A model generated the notes under the pieces. It had not been told where the DNA came from, made no database searches, and saw only the letters and a program-made list of their open reading frames with translations. From contig NZ_CP110383.1 in assembly GCF_026015965.1 (NCBI RefSeq), positions 777,808 through 841,807 on the forward strand: a stretch of 64,000 bases of DNA, written 5' to 3'. Shown one piece after another: positions 16,753-25,553 of this stretch. Each line of letters starts with the position of its first letter. The first letter of the stretch is position 1. Made by a program: the position numbers and the translations under genes. The stretch is from Selenomonas sputigena (GTDB lineage Bacteria; Bacillota; Negativicutes; Selenomonadales; Selenomonadaceae).

Positions 16753-19323
16753 ATGCCATTGGATGAGGTTATTGATTTAGCACTGGGTGGCAACAGTATA
16801 TTGTTTTTGGGATCTGGCTTTTCGGTTGGCGCTGTTAATAAGCGGGGAGAAAAATTTTTGACCGGCGAGGAACTGAAACGTTATTTTGCAAAAAAATGTG
16901 AAGATCTGAGTGATGAAGAGTATGCAAGTTCTAATCTGGCGGATATTACCGAATATTATATAGAACGACAAGAGTTATCCGTCTCTGAAAAAGAAAGTCG
17001 CAAACAGAATCTGATTCACGATTTGCAAGACTTGTTTTGCGTTTCCTGTGTTAAGGACTATCATAATGTTATTTTATCCGTCCCGTGGAAACGGATCTAT
17101 ACAACGAATTATGATGATGTCGTTGAGGTCTCATCTAAAAGGAATGAGAATGAGAGAGTGCCGATTGTTTTGTCTGCGTCCATTCAGGAATATATTAAAA
17201 AGAATATCTGTGTGCACTTAAATGGATATATAAAAAAGCTTTCTACACGAACTATTAAAGATGAGTTTAAGCTTTTGGATAGCAGCTATACAGAAAACAC
17301 ACTTCAAGGAAACCCTTGGTTTGATTACATGAAGGAGGATTTCTTTGCTGCCGATAGAATTATTGTTATAGGTTATTCTTTCTCTACGAGGGATGCAGAT
17401 ATCAATAGGATTTTTGCACTTCCAAAACTTAGGCAGAAAATTGCGATTATTTCTTATGATGGGATAGAGAAAAAGAACCTGACAGTCAGTAGATTGAAAA
17501 AATATGGCGCATTGTATACTCCAGGATTGCCAGGTTTTGCGGAGCGTATAGAAAAATGCAGAAAAAAATTCCGTCCATCACCATTGGCAGAGAAGCCGTT
17601 TCTTTCTTTTTGTGAGTATAAGTCAACAAATCGGGCGCTAAAAAAACCTACACTTGAAGAGTATAATCAGTTTTATGTTTACGGGAAATATAAGCAAAAT
17701 ATTTTTTTGCACAATGATGGACATTCAAGCAATCCATATGAATCCATTGTTTATCGAAAACAGGTGACGGATTTTGTTCAACGTTATCAGGAGCAAAGAC
17801 ATAAAGTGTTTTTAATAACATCGGATTTGGGAAATGGAAAAACAATCTTTTGTGAAATGCTGAAAAGAGAAGTGCATACATTTTGCAAGGTTTTTGTCTT
17901 TTTGCGAGAGACAGAAGGGATTGCAGGGGAAGTCGAACGCATTTCGCAAATAAAAGACGATGTCTTGGTCATTATTGAAGACTGTTATTCCTCCCTGCAT
18001 ATATTATCATATTTTTCTCATCAGCCGATGCAACATATAACGTTTTTGATGACGACGAGAATGTCGCTAGCGAGTCATGTTCGCATGAAGATAAAGGAGA
18101 GATTAGATCTTCGGAAAAAGGAACTTTTGGAGATACCCCTGCAAAAATTGGAGGATGAGGAGTGTAGGGGATTGGCAGAAATTTTTTGCAGAGAACAATT
18201 GCGAAAAGGATATTCTGAAGAAGCACTTTATCACAGATTTACCGAAAAGTGTAAATCCTCCATGGCAGACATTATATTGGATTTATTGGAAGCACAACAG
18301 ATCAAGGATAGACTGGAGAAGCTGATGGCTTCCGCTATGCGTCCGGAAATGAAGAGCGTCCGCGAAGTCGTTATTCTTGGGATGTGTATTTCAACATGGA
18401 AATTGTCATTAACGCGAGATGATTTGTTCTTCTTACTCAAGGTGGACAATTCTGCAGAAACTGAGATTGAAGAGAGAGCTATATTAAAGGAGCTGATTGG
18501 TGGTGATAACACAACAGAAGAAGTTTTTGTAAAATCGTCTATTATCGCCGAATATATGGTAAAGCATGTAGTTGATGTGTGGGATTTGTGTTGTGTCTTG
18601 AAAAAGACGATTGAGGCACTTGATTGCTCCTGCCGTAGTAATCCTCGTTATGTAGAGGCGCTCAAGGCGATTATATCGCATGCAAATTATAGCTCTTTTA
18701 CGGAAACACAAGAGGACAAGCAAAAGATTGGTGCAATAAAAGATTTATATGAGTCTGTACGTAAGTTTAAATTTTACCGGGACAACCCGTTTTATTGGGA
18801 GCAATATGGTTCGGCATGTATTGATGCCGGAGACTTTAATACGGCAAAGAAATGCATTGGTAATGCCTATGATTGTGCAAAGGAAAAAGAAAATTTCGTA
18901 CCCTTTCAGATAGAAACTGTGGAAGCGAGATGTTATCTGGAACAGGCAAAAGCTAACATAGATCAATTCAGCCCCAAAGAGATTCTGTCTGATTATATCA
19001 CTGAGGCGCAGAGGCTCTTGTTAAAACATTATCACCATGAAGAAAATAACAAGAGATATTCTATTTCAATAGCAGAAAAAATCTTTGATTTGTTTGAGGA
19101 GAAAAAGAATACGTTTACAGTTGAAGATTTTTCTCGATATATTGAGATTATGAAGACGTTTTCTGCCAAGTGGGGGATGTCGAAAGATGTGGAGGAGATA
19201 GAGGAGCGAGAACTTGAGAGCTTCCTTAAATCTGCTCAGATGTCAATAGATGATGCAAATAAACAAATTTCATTGAAAAAGAAGAAAGACGCTCGAAAGC
19301 CAAAGAAGACTTTTTCTGAGTGA
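16753..19323 (+). CDS. SIR2-family NADase-like protein with NTPase domain
   Basis: This 856-residue protein has an N-terminal SIR2 domain: ILFLGSGFSVGA at residues 16-27, TTNYDD at 117-122, the likely catalytic His155 in VHLNG, and VIGYSFS at 205-211. A P-loop NTPase follows with LGNGKT at 359-364 and a hydrophobic strand ending in IIEDC (about 406-411) as Walker B. The C-terminal third is helical, with TPR-like stretches. This layout matches SIR2 effectors fused to STAND-type NTPases, which deplete NAD on sensing phage (Avs5 and related families); the exact subfamily is unknown. The start ATG 16753 follows AGGAGGG. It is probably the effector of the cassette. Confidence 0.82.
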   Translation: MPLDEVIDLALGGNSILFLGSGFSVGAVNKRGEKFLTGEELKRYFAKKCEDLSDEEYASSNLADITEYYIERQELSVSEKESRKQNLIHDLQDLFCVSCVKDYHNVILSVPWKRIYTTNYDDVVEVSSKRNENERVPIVLSASIQEYIKKNICVHLNGYIKKLSTRTIKDEFKLLDSSYTENTLQGNPWFDYMKEDFFAADRIIVIGYSFSTRDADINRIFALPKLRQKIAIISYDGIEKKNLTVSRLKKYGALYTPGLPGFAERIEKCRKKFRPSPLAEKPFLSFCEYKSTNRALKKPTLEEYNQFYVYGKYKQNIFLHNDGHSSNPYESIVYRKQVTDFVQRYQEQRHKVFLITSDLGNGKTIFCEMLKREVHTFCKVFVFLRETEGIAGEVERISQIKDDVLVIIEDCYSSLHILSYFSHQPMQHITFLMTTRMSLASHVRMKIKERLDLRKKELLEIPLQKLEDEECRGLAEIFCREQLRKGYSEEALYHRFTEKCKSSMADIILDLLEAQQIKDRLEKLMASAMRPEMKSVREVVILGMCISTWKLSLTRDDLFFLLKVDNSAETEIEERAILKELIGGDNTTEEVFVKSSIIAEYMVKHVVDVWDLCCVLKKTIEALDCSCRSNPRYVEALKAIISHANYSSFTETQEDKQKIGAIKDLYESVRKFKFYRDNPFYWEQYGSACIDAGDFNTAKKCIGNAYDCAKEKENFVPFQIETVEARCYLEQAKANIDQFSPKEILSDYITEAQRLLLKHYHHEENNKRYSISIAEKIFDLFEEKKNTFTVEDFSRYIEIMKTFSAKWGMSKDVEEIEERELESFLKSAQMSIDDANKQISLKKKKDARKPKKTFSE

Positions 19324-19479
19324 CTAATGGCGTTGAGACGTTTATAGGATCATGGATAGAAAAAGAATAAGGCGATGCGTGATCTGATCTACTATAGGAG
19401 GAAACCCGTATTCCTCAGGGGTATACGGGCTTTTAGGGAATGTGGTTCGCGCTCCTGCTCCAACGGGCAGGGGGCGAGG

Positions 19480-19814
19480 TAAAATGGGCTATGTGCTGGA
19501 TATATCGGCAGAAGGTGGGCGCAGGACGTTCGAATAGCTCGGCGTATTGAAGGAGATGTGCGATGTATATGGCGATGTGTGTATTCCTCCTGTGATTCAT
19601 ACGGTTTCATACGGTGTACCGTATTGTCTTTCAACTCGCGATGTAGCAATTGTACGCGATATCTACCGCCAGCTGTCGCAATATTCGCGGCGAATGTGAT
19701 GGCACGGTCAACCCGATCGAATTCGTTGGTATGTTGGATACGGTGTGCTCTGTGCTCTTCGGGATGACGGACAATGTGTATGAGGCAAGGAGTGGCGTGG
19801 GGCTACTGTTGTGA
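19480..19814 (+). pseudogene. Frameshifted coding remnant of unknown identity
   Basis: Protein-like sequence runs through two frames here. The first contains MGYVLDISAEGG, an internal TAG, then MCDVYGDVCIPPVIHTVSYG and ends at a TGA (19697). About ten bases earlier the reading can pass into another frame (CDGTVNPIEFVGMLDTVCSV) that continues to a TGA at 19812. This suggests a short gene broken by at least one stop and one frameshift. The family is not recognised. It sits in the 1.1 kb debris zone after the SIR2 gene. Confidence 0.35.
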
Positions 19815-19853
19815 TATACTAAAATTTTAACAGGAAGGTCTAAAGGCCATTAT

Positions 19854-20160
19854 GTGAAAGGGGATTCGATTCTTGTCACAACAACACTTATGAAACAGAA
19901 GTTCAAGCAACGGAGCGTTCGCATTCATATTGAAGACGGACGCATATACCGAAGCCTGACGGCAGGGTATAGAATTTAAAAAGGAGCATCTGCAATGGTG
20001 CAAAGAATTTAGCGAGGAATGCAGAAAAATGCCTCAAAGAGTCCAACTGTCTAGAATGATTTGGAGTCCATGCATAAGAATCGTCGCTTGCGTGAAGAAC
20101 TTGCAGAAGCACGGAAAGAAAATCTTTTCCTATTTATTCCTCTGTGGAAGCGTACATAAA
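19854..20160 (+). mobile_element. IS3-family orfA remnant
   Basis: Translated piecewise over at least two frames, this stretch resembles the OrfA of IS3/IS150-type elements: YRSLTAGYRI, then KKEHLQWCKEFSEECRK, then a leucine-zipper-like NRRLREELAEARKEN. Several frame changes and the lack of OrfB show that it is a decayed fragment. No terminal repeats are obvious. Confidence 0.5.
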
Positions 20161-20278
20161 ACCTTTTATGTGCATTGAACTCTCCGTTACGGTCTGATCG
20201 ATATCCAGATTCCCATGACCAAATTTTCGATTCTCGTGTCCAGTTTTTCGCACAGGGGTGTGCAAAAAATTCTACTTA

Positions 20279-20298
20279 GGGGGTGCAAATGCACCCCC
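20279..20298. repeat. Perfect inverted repeat of GGGGGTGCA
   Basis: Nine bases (GGGGGTGCA) are mirrored exactly by TGCACCCCC across an AA centre. The same GGGGGTGCA unit recurs three more times within the next 130 bases, so this is part of a small repeat cluster rather than an isolated hairpin. Confidence 0.75.
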
Positions 20299-20363
20299 TT
20301 TCGCTATGCCGAGAAGCCTTGATTTATGCGGCTTTGCGACGGATATTCGCTTAACGATAAGCA

Positions 20364-20413
20364 GGGGGTGCAAGGGGGTGCATCGTTAATCGGGTATAGG
20401 GGGTGCATCGTTA
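20364..20413 (+). repeat. Direct repeats GGGGGTGCATCGTTA
   Basis: The 15-base unit GGGGGTGCATCGTTA occurs at 20374-20388 and 20399-20413, preceded by a partial copy GGGGGTGCA at 20364. TTAACGAT at 20351-20358 is the exact inverse of ATCGTTAA in the first copy. The cluster lies immediately upstream of the broken recombinase. It could be a recombinase or replication-protein binding array, or simply junction debris. Confidence 0.7.
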
Positions 20414-20431
20414 GATTGTATCAAAATCAGG

Positions 20432-21586
20432 GGTAAGACGGAACTCCTTATAACGATTATGTCCAGCCTGGCCCAGGAGGAAAGTCGCAGCATCTCGGAG
20501 AACACCACATGGGGCAAACGCAAGCAGTTCGCCGAGGGTAAGACCAGTGTGGGCTACAGTGCCTTTCTCGGCTATGACAAGGACTTCAAAATCAACGAGG
20601 AGCAGGCGAAAGTGGTGAAGCTCATCTACAAACTATTCGTTGGAGGTCGATCCTTCTATGCCATCACCAAGGAATTGGAGAAGCGCGGTATCAAATCCCC
20701 GTCGGGAAAGGACAAGTGGTATATTTCCACGGTACGGTCAATCCTTACGAACGAGAAGTACCGTGGCGATGCGCTGATCCAGAAGGAGTATACGGTGGAT
20801 TTCCTCGATAAGACGAGACGGAAGAATACGGGTGAGATTCCGCAGTATTATGTGGAGGAACATCACGAGGCGATTATCCCGCCGGACTTATTCGACTTTG
20901 TGCAGTCGGAGATAAAACGCAGAGAGCAGAACGGCAAGCACAGCGGTGTGAGCATCTTCGCAAACAAAATCAAATGCGGCTGCTGCGGCTGTTGGTACGG
21001 AGCGAAGGTATGGCACTCGACCGACAAATACCGCAGGGTGATCTACCGCTGCAACAAGAAATATTCCCAAAAGGGAAAGCCGTGCAGCACGAGGCATCTG
21101 ACGGAAGAGGAAATCAAATGGATTTTCGTCAAAGCACTGAACTCCTTGGTAGAGGTCAAAGAGAACGTGATTGCGGAACTCACGGAGCTGATTGACAGTG
21201 TTTGCCAAACGGAGGAGCTGACGGAGGAACGGGATAAAGTAGAGCAGGAACTCGGCGGTTTGACAGAACACCTTGAAACGCTGATTCGCGAGAATGCACG
21301 GGTGGCACAGGATCAGAATGCGTATCTGAAACAGGAAAACGAGATTCGTGCACGCTATGTGGAAAAGCAGGGGAATTTGGAGAAGTTGGACGAGCAAATT
21401 GCCGAGAGGGAGAGTAAGAGAAACACCTTGGAGACCATAATTCAAGTGATATGTGGTATCAACGAGGAGCAGGCTGAGTTTGACGAGGATTTGTGGAGCG
21501 GACTGCTCGATTACATTGTGGTCAAGAAGGACGGGCAGATTGTTGTTGTTTTTAAGGGTGGGATTGAGAGTGGCGTTGGAGGATGA
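20432..21586 (+). pseudogene. Serine recombinase 3, catalytic domain lost
   Basis: The frame contains everything after the resolvase domain of a large serine recombinase: the end of the catalytic domain (GKTELLITIMSSLAQEES), recombinase domain (GYSAFLGYDKDFKINEEQAK), zinc ribbon (CGCCGCWYGAKVW ... CNKKYSQKGKPC), coiled coil and a C-terminal IVVVFKGG. The first 140 or so residues with the catalytic Ser are missing. Homology to recombinase 2 begins abruptly at about 20432. Translation could start at ATG 20459, giving a 375-residue protein that may still bind DNA but cannot cut it. It has the same orientation as recombinase 2. Confidence 0.85.
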
Positions 21587-21737
21587 CGCTCATTAGATTG
21601 GTACAGTGTATTTGCTCCATCAAGAGAATAAACTGAACAACGATGAAAATTTATTAAGATGGACAGGAAAAAGACAGATAAAAAAGAACTCTTTAATAAG
21701 AATTCTTCCCTAACACATTCTTTTGTCGATATTTTTC

Positions 21738-21766
21738 TTGTACTGCACGGAGAAAAAGCGTACAAT
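21738..21766 (+). promoter_or_regulatory. Promoter of the DyP peroxidase gene
   Basis: TTGTAC and TACAAT are separated by 17 bases and lie 43 bases before the DyP start codon. The match to the housekeeping sigma consensus is good and no other promoter is seen in the gap 21587-21808. Confidence 0.5.
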
Positions 21767-21808
21767 CAAACACAAGGCAGATGTTATTATGAAGTAGGAG
21801 GGGGATCT

Positions 21809-22753
21809 ATGGAGGTCAATGCAAATCTGGCACAGGATGTGTTCAAGGATGCAGGTGAGAGCGTCATTTTCGTCATGCTCTCACTGAAACGCGAGGATAT
21901 TGAGAAGGAGCGGGAGATCATCGCCGATATGGCAGATCGGATGGAGGCGATTCAGCGCTCGATGAACATCCGCGTCGCACCGGAGACGGTGAAGCTTTCG
22001 TTTGGGTTCAGCAACCGTGCGTGGGAATATCTCTTTCCAACGGCAAAGAAGCCGAAGGAACTCGAGGATTTCCAGGGGGTAAACGGCGAACACCACACGG
22101 CACCTGCGACACCTGCCGATCTCTTTCTCCATGTGCGTGCGGGTCAGGCGGCAACAAGCTATCTCGTCGTCGATCAGATCATGAGCTTCCTTCGTCCTGT
22201 CGTGGACGTGGTAGATGAGACACACGGCTTTCACTATCTTGAGGGACGTGCAATCATTGACTTCATTGACGGAACGGAGAATCCCGTCGGTGAGGAGGCA
22301 AAGGAGTGGGCGATCATCGGTGCGGAGGATCCGGAGTTCATCAACGGCTCCTATGCTTTTGCACAGAAATACATTCACGACCTCGACGCGTGGCGGGCAC
22401 TCCCGACCGAGGTGCAGGAGAAGTATGTCGGCCGGAGGAAATACAGCGATCTTGAACTCTCCGACGGGGAGAAGGATCCGCGTGCGCACAACATCATCTC
22501 GCAGGACAACCGCGATGGTGAGGAGCACAAGATCGTGCGCATGAACGTCGTCTTTGCGAATCCCGGCGAGGGGGTGCGCGGCACCTATTTCATCGGCTAC
22601 GCACGCCATTGGAATGTGACACGGCAGATGGTCACCAATATGTTTACGCAGGATGACCGCCTACTCGAATATTCGACCGCGGAAAAGGGGCAGCTCTTCT
22701 TCATTCCGTCGAAGGAAATCTTAGGGCGTATCGCCGAGGGGGAATTGTTCTAG
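21809..22753 (+). CDS. Dye-decolourising (DyP-type) heme peroxidase
   Basis: This 314-residue protein is a DyP-type peroxidase of the YfeX-like group. The signature GxxDG is seen as FIDGTENP, followed by the usual ferredoxin-like second half with a proximal-histidine region (YARHWNVTRQM) and an SKEILGRIAEG end. Family enzymes use heme and peroxide to oxidise dyes or porphyrins and are cytoplasmic here, since there is no signal peptide. The ATG at 21809 has GGAGGGGG upstream; an in-frame start at 21659 would add an implausible AT-rich leader. It is the first gene after the broken recombinase and has its own promoter. Confidence 0.9.
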   Translation: MEVNANLAQDVFKDAGESVIFVMLSLKREDIEKEREIIADMADRMEAIQRSMNIRVAPETVKLSFGFSNRAWEYLFPTAKKPKELEDFQGVNGEHHTAPATPADLFLHVRAGQAATSYLVVDQIMSFLRPVVDVVDETHGFHYLEGRAIIDFIDGTENPVGEEAKEWAIIGAEDPEFINGSYAFAQKYIHDLDAWRALPTEVQEKYVGRRKYSDLELSDGEKDPRAHNIISQDNRDGEEHKIVRMNVVFANPGEGVRGTYFIGYARHWNVTRQMVTNMFTQDDRLLEYSTAEKGQLFFIPSKEILGRIAEGELF

Positions 22754-22863
22754 GGAGCATTGAGTATATCGGTATACACTGGGGAATGTGGTATCAGTCA
22801 AGAAATTTTGTGTTACAATATCGGGTGTTGAAAGATCATTGATCTTTTTGGAGGGAACACAAT

Positions 22864-22951
22864 ATGGAAGAAGTATTAAAAAACAGAAGCTGAGGTAGAG
22901 CATCTGGAAAAGAAGGCTGTACAGCTTGGCAAAGAGGCTGCCAAAAAAAAG
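22864..22951 (+). other. Translation start and frame break upstream of SemiSWEET
   Basis: A strong GGAGGG site stands eight bases before ATG 22864, which opens MEEVLK and then hits TGA at 22891. Skipping one base in the A6 run at 22878-22883 would join it to the frame TEAEVEHLEKKAVQLGKEAA, which continues without a stop into the transporter. Either a single-base indel has separated the ribosome site from the gene, or slippage on the A run restores the frame. Confidence 0.6.
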
Positions 22952-23197
22952 ATGAGCATCGTCGGCGTGATTGCCTCCGGTCTGTCCATTTGTATGTACG
23001 TTTCCTATATCCCGCAGATCCTTGGAAATCTGTCCGGTCATCAGGGAGACTGGATTCAGCCGTTCGTCGCATTCATCAACTGCACGATGTGGGTTGGATA
23101 CGGGTTTTTCAAAAAGCAGCGCGACTGGCCGCTCGTAATCGCCAATTCTCCGGGCATCATCTTTGGTCTGACGGCTGCGATTACCGCTCGTCTCTAA
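22952..23197 (+). CDS. SemiSWEET sugar transporter
   Basis: This frame encodes 81 residues from ATG 22952 with the three transmembrane helices of a SemiSWEET half-transporter: ASGLSICMYVSYIPQIL with the typical P in helix 1, PFVAFINCTMWVGYGFF with the conserved N, and ANSPGIIFGLTAAITA. SemiSWEETs dimerise to move small sugars across the membrane. Length is close to the usual 85-95 residues. The true start is uncertain because the best ribosome site belongs to ATG 22864, one frame away. A strong terminator follows. Confidence 0.8.
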   Translation: MSIVGVIASGLSICMYVSYIPQILGNLSGHQGDWIQPFVAFINCTMWVGYGFFKKQRDWPLVIANSPGIIFGLTAAITARL

Positions 23198-23248
23198 ATG
23201 TGTAAACACAGCAGCCAATACAAATGATGTGAATTTCCGTGAGTTCGC

Positions 23249-23295
23249 GGGACTGTTGCACGAAGTTAGAAAACTTCGTGCAACAGTCCCTTTTT
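23249..23295. terminator. Bidirectional terminator
   Basis: A 19-base stem, GGGACTGTTGCACGAAGTT pairing with its inverse around AGAA, is followed by TTTTT. It separates the plus-strand SemiSWEET gene from the converging minus-strand GNAT gene. A degenerate cousin of the stem (GGGCTGTTGCACGAA) appears after the malic enzyme gene at 25380. Confidence 0.85.
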
Positions 23296-23311
23296 GTCGA
23301 ACGGATTCCAC

Positions 23312-23587
23312 TCAGTCTGCAAGCACGTCGGTGTATTCCTCCCTGCCGCGCATCATCTTCTCTGCATAGGAGCAGACGGGGACGATCTTCTTCCCTGTAT
23401 GGCGCGCCTCGGCGATGATTTCCTCGATGAGGCGGCGGGCGATGCCCTGCCCTCCGTAGGCGGGGTCAACCTCGGTATGTGTGATGACCCAGCATCCGCG
23501 CGCCTCCTCAAGCTCTGCGACGCCGACGCGTGTTTCGCCGTCATAGGCCGCGCTGCGGAAATGTTCGGGTTCAAATACGATCTGCAT
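23312..23587 (-). CDS. Small GNAT-like N-acetyltransferase (YjdJ type)
   Basis: This 91-residue protein fits the short GNAT group (Gcn5-related, YjdJ-like). The acetyl-CoA binding loop is visible as VDPAYGGQGIARRLIEEII, followed by the strand KKIVPVCSYAEKMM that is typical of the group. These proteins act on unknown cytoplasmic substrates. The start ATG at 23587 has GGAGGAATCACC just upstream, which is why I preferred it to in-frame initiators further out. It faces the SemiSWEET gene across a shared terminator and is divergent from the malic enzyme gene. Confidence 0.85.
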   Translation of the reverse strand: MQIVFEPEHFRSAAYDGETRVGVAELEEARGCWVITHTEVDPAYGGQGIARRLIEEIIAEARHTGKKIVPVCSYAEKMMRGREEYTDVLAD

Positions 23588-23738
23588 GGTGATTCCTCCT
23601 TTGCCCGTATTGTAACGCATGAGGAATGTGCCTGTCCAGTATGCGGCAGCAGATTATAAATTGTGCACAGCAGGAAATCGGAGGGCTTTTCTCGAATACC
23701 GAATGCAAGAGTGTTTCGCTGACGAAAAGGAGGAAATT

Positions 23739-25367
23739 ATGGACAAGAAAGGGTATGCTCTGTTGAGCGATCCGTTTCAAAACAAGGGGACGGCGTTCAG
23801 TGCTGACGAGCGCGCACAGTTTGGACTTACGGGCCTCCTGCCGCCGCATGTTGACACGATTGCGGAGCAGGCGCAGCGCATCTATCAGCAGATGGAGCGC
23901 AAGAGCTCGGGGCTCGAGAAGCGCCGCTTCCTGATGGACGTGTTCAACCGCAACCGCCGCCTGTTCTACTATGTGTTTCGTCAGCATATTGCAGAGCTCA
24001 TGCCGATTGTCTACGATCCCGTGATCGCCGAGAGCATTGAACAGTACAGCGAGCAGTTTATCAACCCGCAGGAGACGGCATATCTCTCGATCGATCACCC
24101 GGAGGCGGTCGAGACGACGCTGCGGCAGGCGGCGGGCGACCGGGAGATCCGTCTCATCGTTGCAACGGACGCAGAGGGCATTCTCGGCATCGGCGACTGG
24201 GGGACGGACGGTGCCGATATCGCCGTCGGGAAGCTGATGGTCTATACCGCAGCAGCGGGAATTGACCCCACGTCGGTGCTGCCGGTCATGCTCGACTGCG
24301 GGACGAACCGCGAGAGCCTCCTGCAGGATCCGCTCTACCTCGGCAATCGTCACGAACGCGTGCGGGGCAAGGCATACGACGACTTCATCGATGCCTTTGT
24401 GCAGACGGCGGAGCGGCTTTTCCCACGCCTCTATCTCCACTTCGAGGACTTTGGACGGCCGAACGCCGCGTCGATTCTGCGCCGGTACCAGAAGACCTAT
24501 CCCGTCTTCAACGACGACTGTCAGGGGACGGGCATCATCACGCTCGCAGGACTCCTTGGCGCGATGAAGATCACGGGGCAGAAGCTCACGGAGCAGAGAT
24601 ACATGTGCTTCGGCGCGGGGACGGCGGGCGCGGGCATCACGAGCCGTATTTGCCGCGAGATGGTCGAGCAGGGGCTCAGCGAGGAGGAGGCGCGCGGGCA
24701 TTTCTACCTCGTGGACAAGCAGGGCCTCCTCTTTGACGACATGGGCGACCTGACGCCGGAGCAAAAGCCATTCGCGCGAAAACGCAGCGAGTTCGACCAT
24801 GCGGATTCGCTCACGACGCTTACGGCCGCCGTGATGGCGGTAAAGCCGACCATCCTTGTCGGCACGTCGACAATGCCGGGCGCGTTCACGGAGACGATCA
24901 TGCGAGCGATGGCATCGTGGTGTGATCGTCCGATCATTTTTCCGCTGAGCAATCCGACAGAGCTTGCCGAGGCGACAGCGGAGGACCTCATTCGCTGGTC
25001 GGACGGGCGTGCGTTGGTTGCGACCGGTGTTCCGCGTGATCCGGTCTCCTACCGAGGAACGACCTACGAGATCGGACAAGCGAACAACGCACTTATCTAT
25101 CCGGGACTCGGCCTCGGCAGCATGGCGGTCGATGCGAAGCTCGTGACCGATGAGATGATCTCGGCCGCGGCGCATTCACTCGGCGCATTCCTTACGCCCG
25201 AGGCAAAGGGCGCTGCCGTCATTCCGCCCGTTACGCGCCTCATTGAGTTCTCTGCCGCCGTCGCTGTTGCCGTTGCGGAGTGTGCCGTGAAGCAGGGACT
25301 GAACCGACGCGCGGTCGCGGATGTAAAGGCCGCTGTCGAGGAAATGGTCTGGAAGGCGGAATACTGA
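23739..25367 (+). CDS. NAD-dependent malic enzyme
   Basis: This 542-residue protein is a large-type malic enzyme, which decarboxylates malate to pyruvate with NAD(P). Visible features are the active-site Tyr region ([16 protein letters not shown]), [14 protein letters not shown], the metal-site block [17 protein letters not shown] ending in [10 protein letters not shown], and the nucleotide fold GAGTAGAGI. Length agrees with the MaeA/SfcA family. The ATG at 23739 follows AGGAGG. It connects C4 acids to pyruvate, a sensible function in an organism fermenting lactate and succinate. It is monocistronic here. Confidence 0.92.
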   Translation: MDKKGYALLSDPFQNKGTAFSADERAQFGLTGLLPPHVDTIAEQAQRIYQQMERKSSGLEKRRFLMDVFNRNRRLFYYVFRQHIAELMPIVYDPVIAESIEQYSEQFINPQETAYLSIDHPEAVETTLRQAAGDREIRLIVATDAEGILGIGDWGTDGADIAVGKLMVYTAAAGIDPTSVLPVMLDCGTNRESLLQDPLYLGNRHERVRGKAYDDFIDAFVQTAERLFPRLYLHFEDFGRPNAASILRRYQKTYPVFNDDCQGTGIITLAGLLGAMKITGQKLTEQRYMCFGAGTAGAGITSRICREMVEQGLSEEEARGHFYLVDKQGLLFDDMGDLTPEQKPFARKRSEFDHADSLTTLTAAVMAVKPTILVGTSTMPGAFTETIMRAMASWCDRPIIFPLSNPTELAEATAEDLIRWSDGRALVATGVPRDPVSYRGTTYEIGQANNALIYPGLGLGSMAVDAKLVTDEMISAAAHSLGAFLTPEAKGAAVIPPVTRLIEFSAAVAVAVAECAVKQGLNRRAVADVKAAVEEMVWKAEY

Positions 25368-25451
25368 CGCATTGAGAAAGGGGCTGTTGCACGAAACCAA
25401 CGTGTAGCAGCCTCAATTTTGTGGAAAAAACACAGAAGGAGGTGTTGCCCC

Positions 25452-25553
25452 ATGAGTGACCGACTTCTCCCCTATGAAACCATTGTAAAGGCACATGAGG
25501 GCGACCCCCATAGCAATAGAATGGTTCTGTTCATCAGTTACCATATGATATGA
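25452..25553 (+). pseudogene. Fragment of a Tn916-type helix-turn-helix protein
   Basis: A good ribosome site (GAAGGAGG) leads to ATG 25452 and MSDRLLPYETIVKAHEGDP, which resembles the start of the small conjugative-transposon regulator family (typically ...YETIVKATEGDPEAI...). After about 20 residues the similarity ends and the frame stops at 25551 inside the 3' end of the converging LysR gene. It looks like the stump of a mobile-element gene. Confidence 0.5.

Noticed and set aside
16753-19323. Assigning the SIR2 protein to Avs5 by name
   Set aside because: The SIR2 plus NTPase layout fits, but Avs families are defined by profiles and by sensor repeats that cannot be judged by eye; several other SIR2-NTPase families exist.
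20279-20413. Possible CRISPR array
   Set aside because: Units are 9-15 bases with irregular spacing of 2-11 bases and mixed orientation; no cas genes are near.
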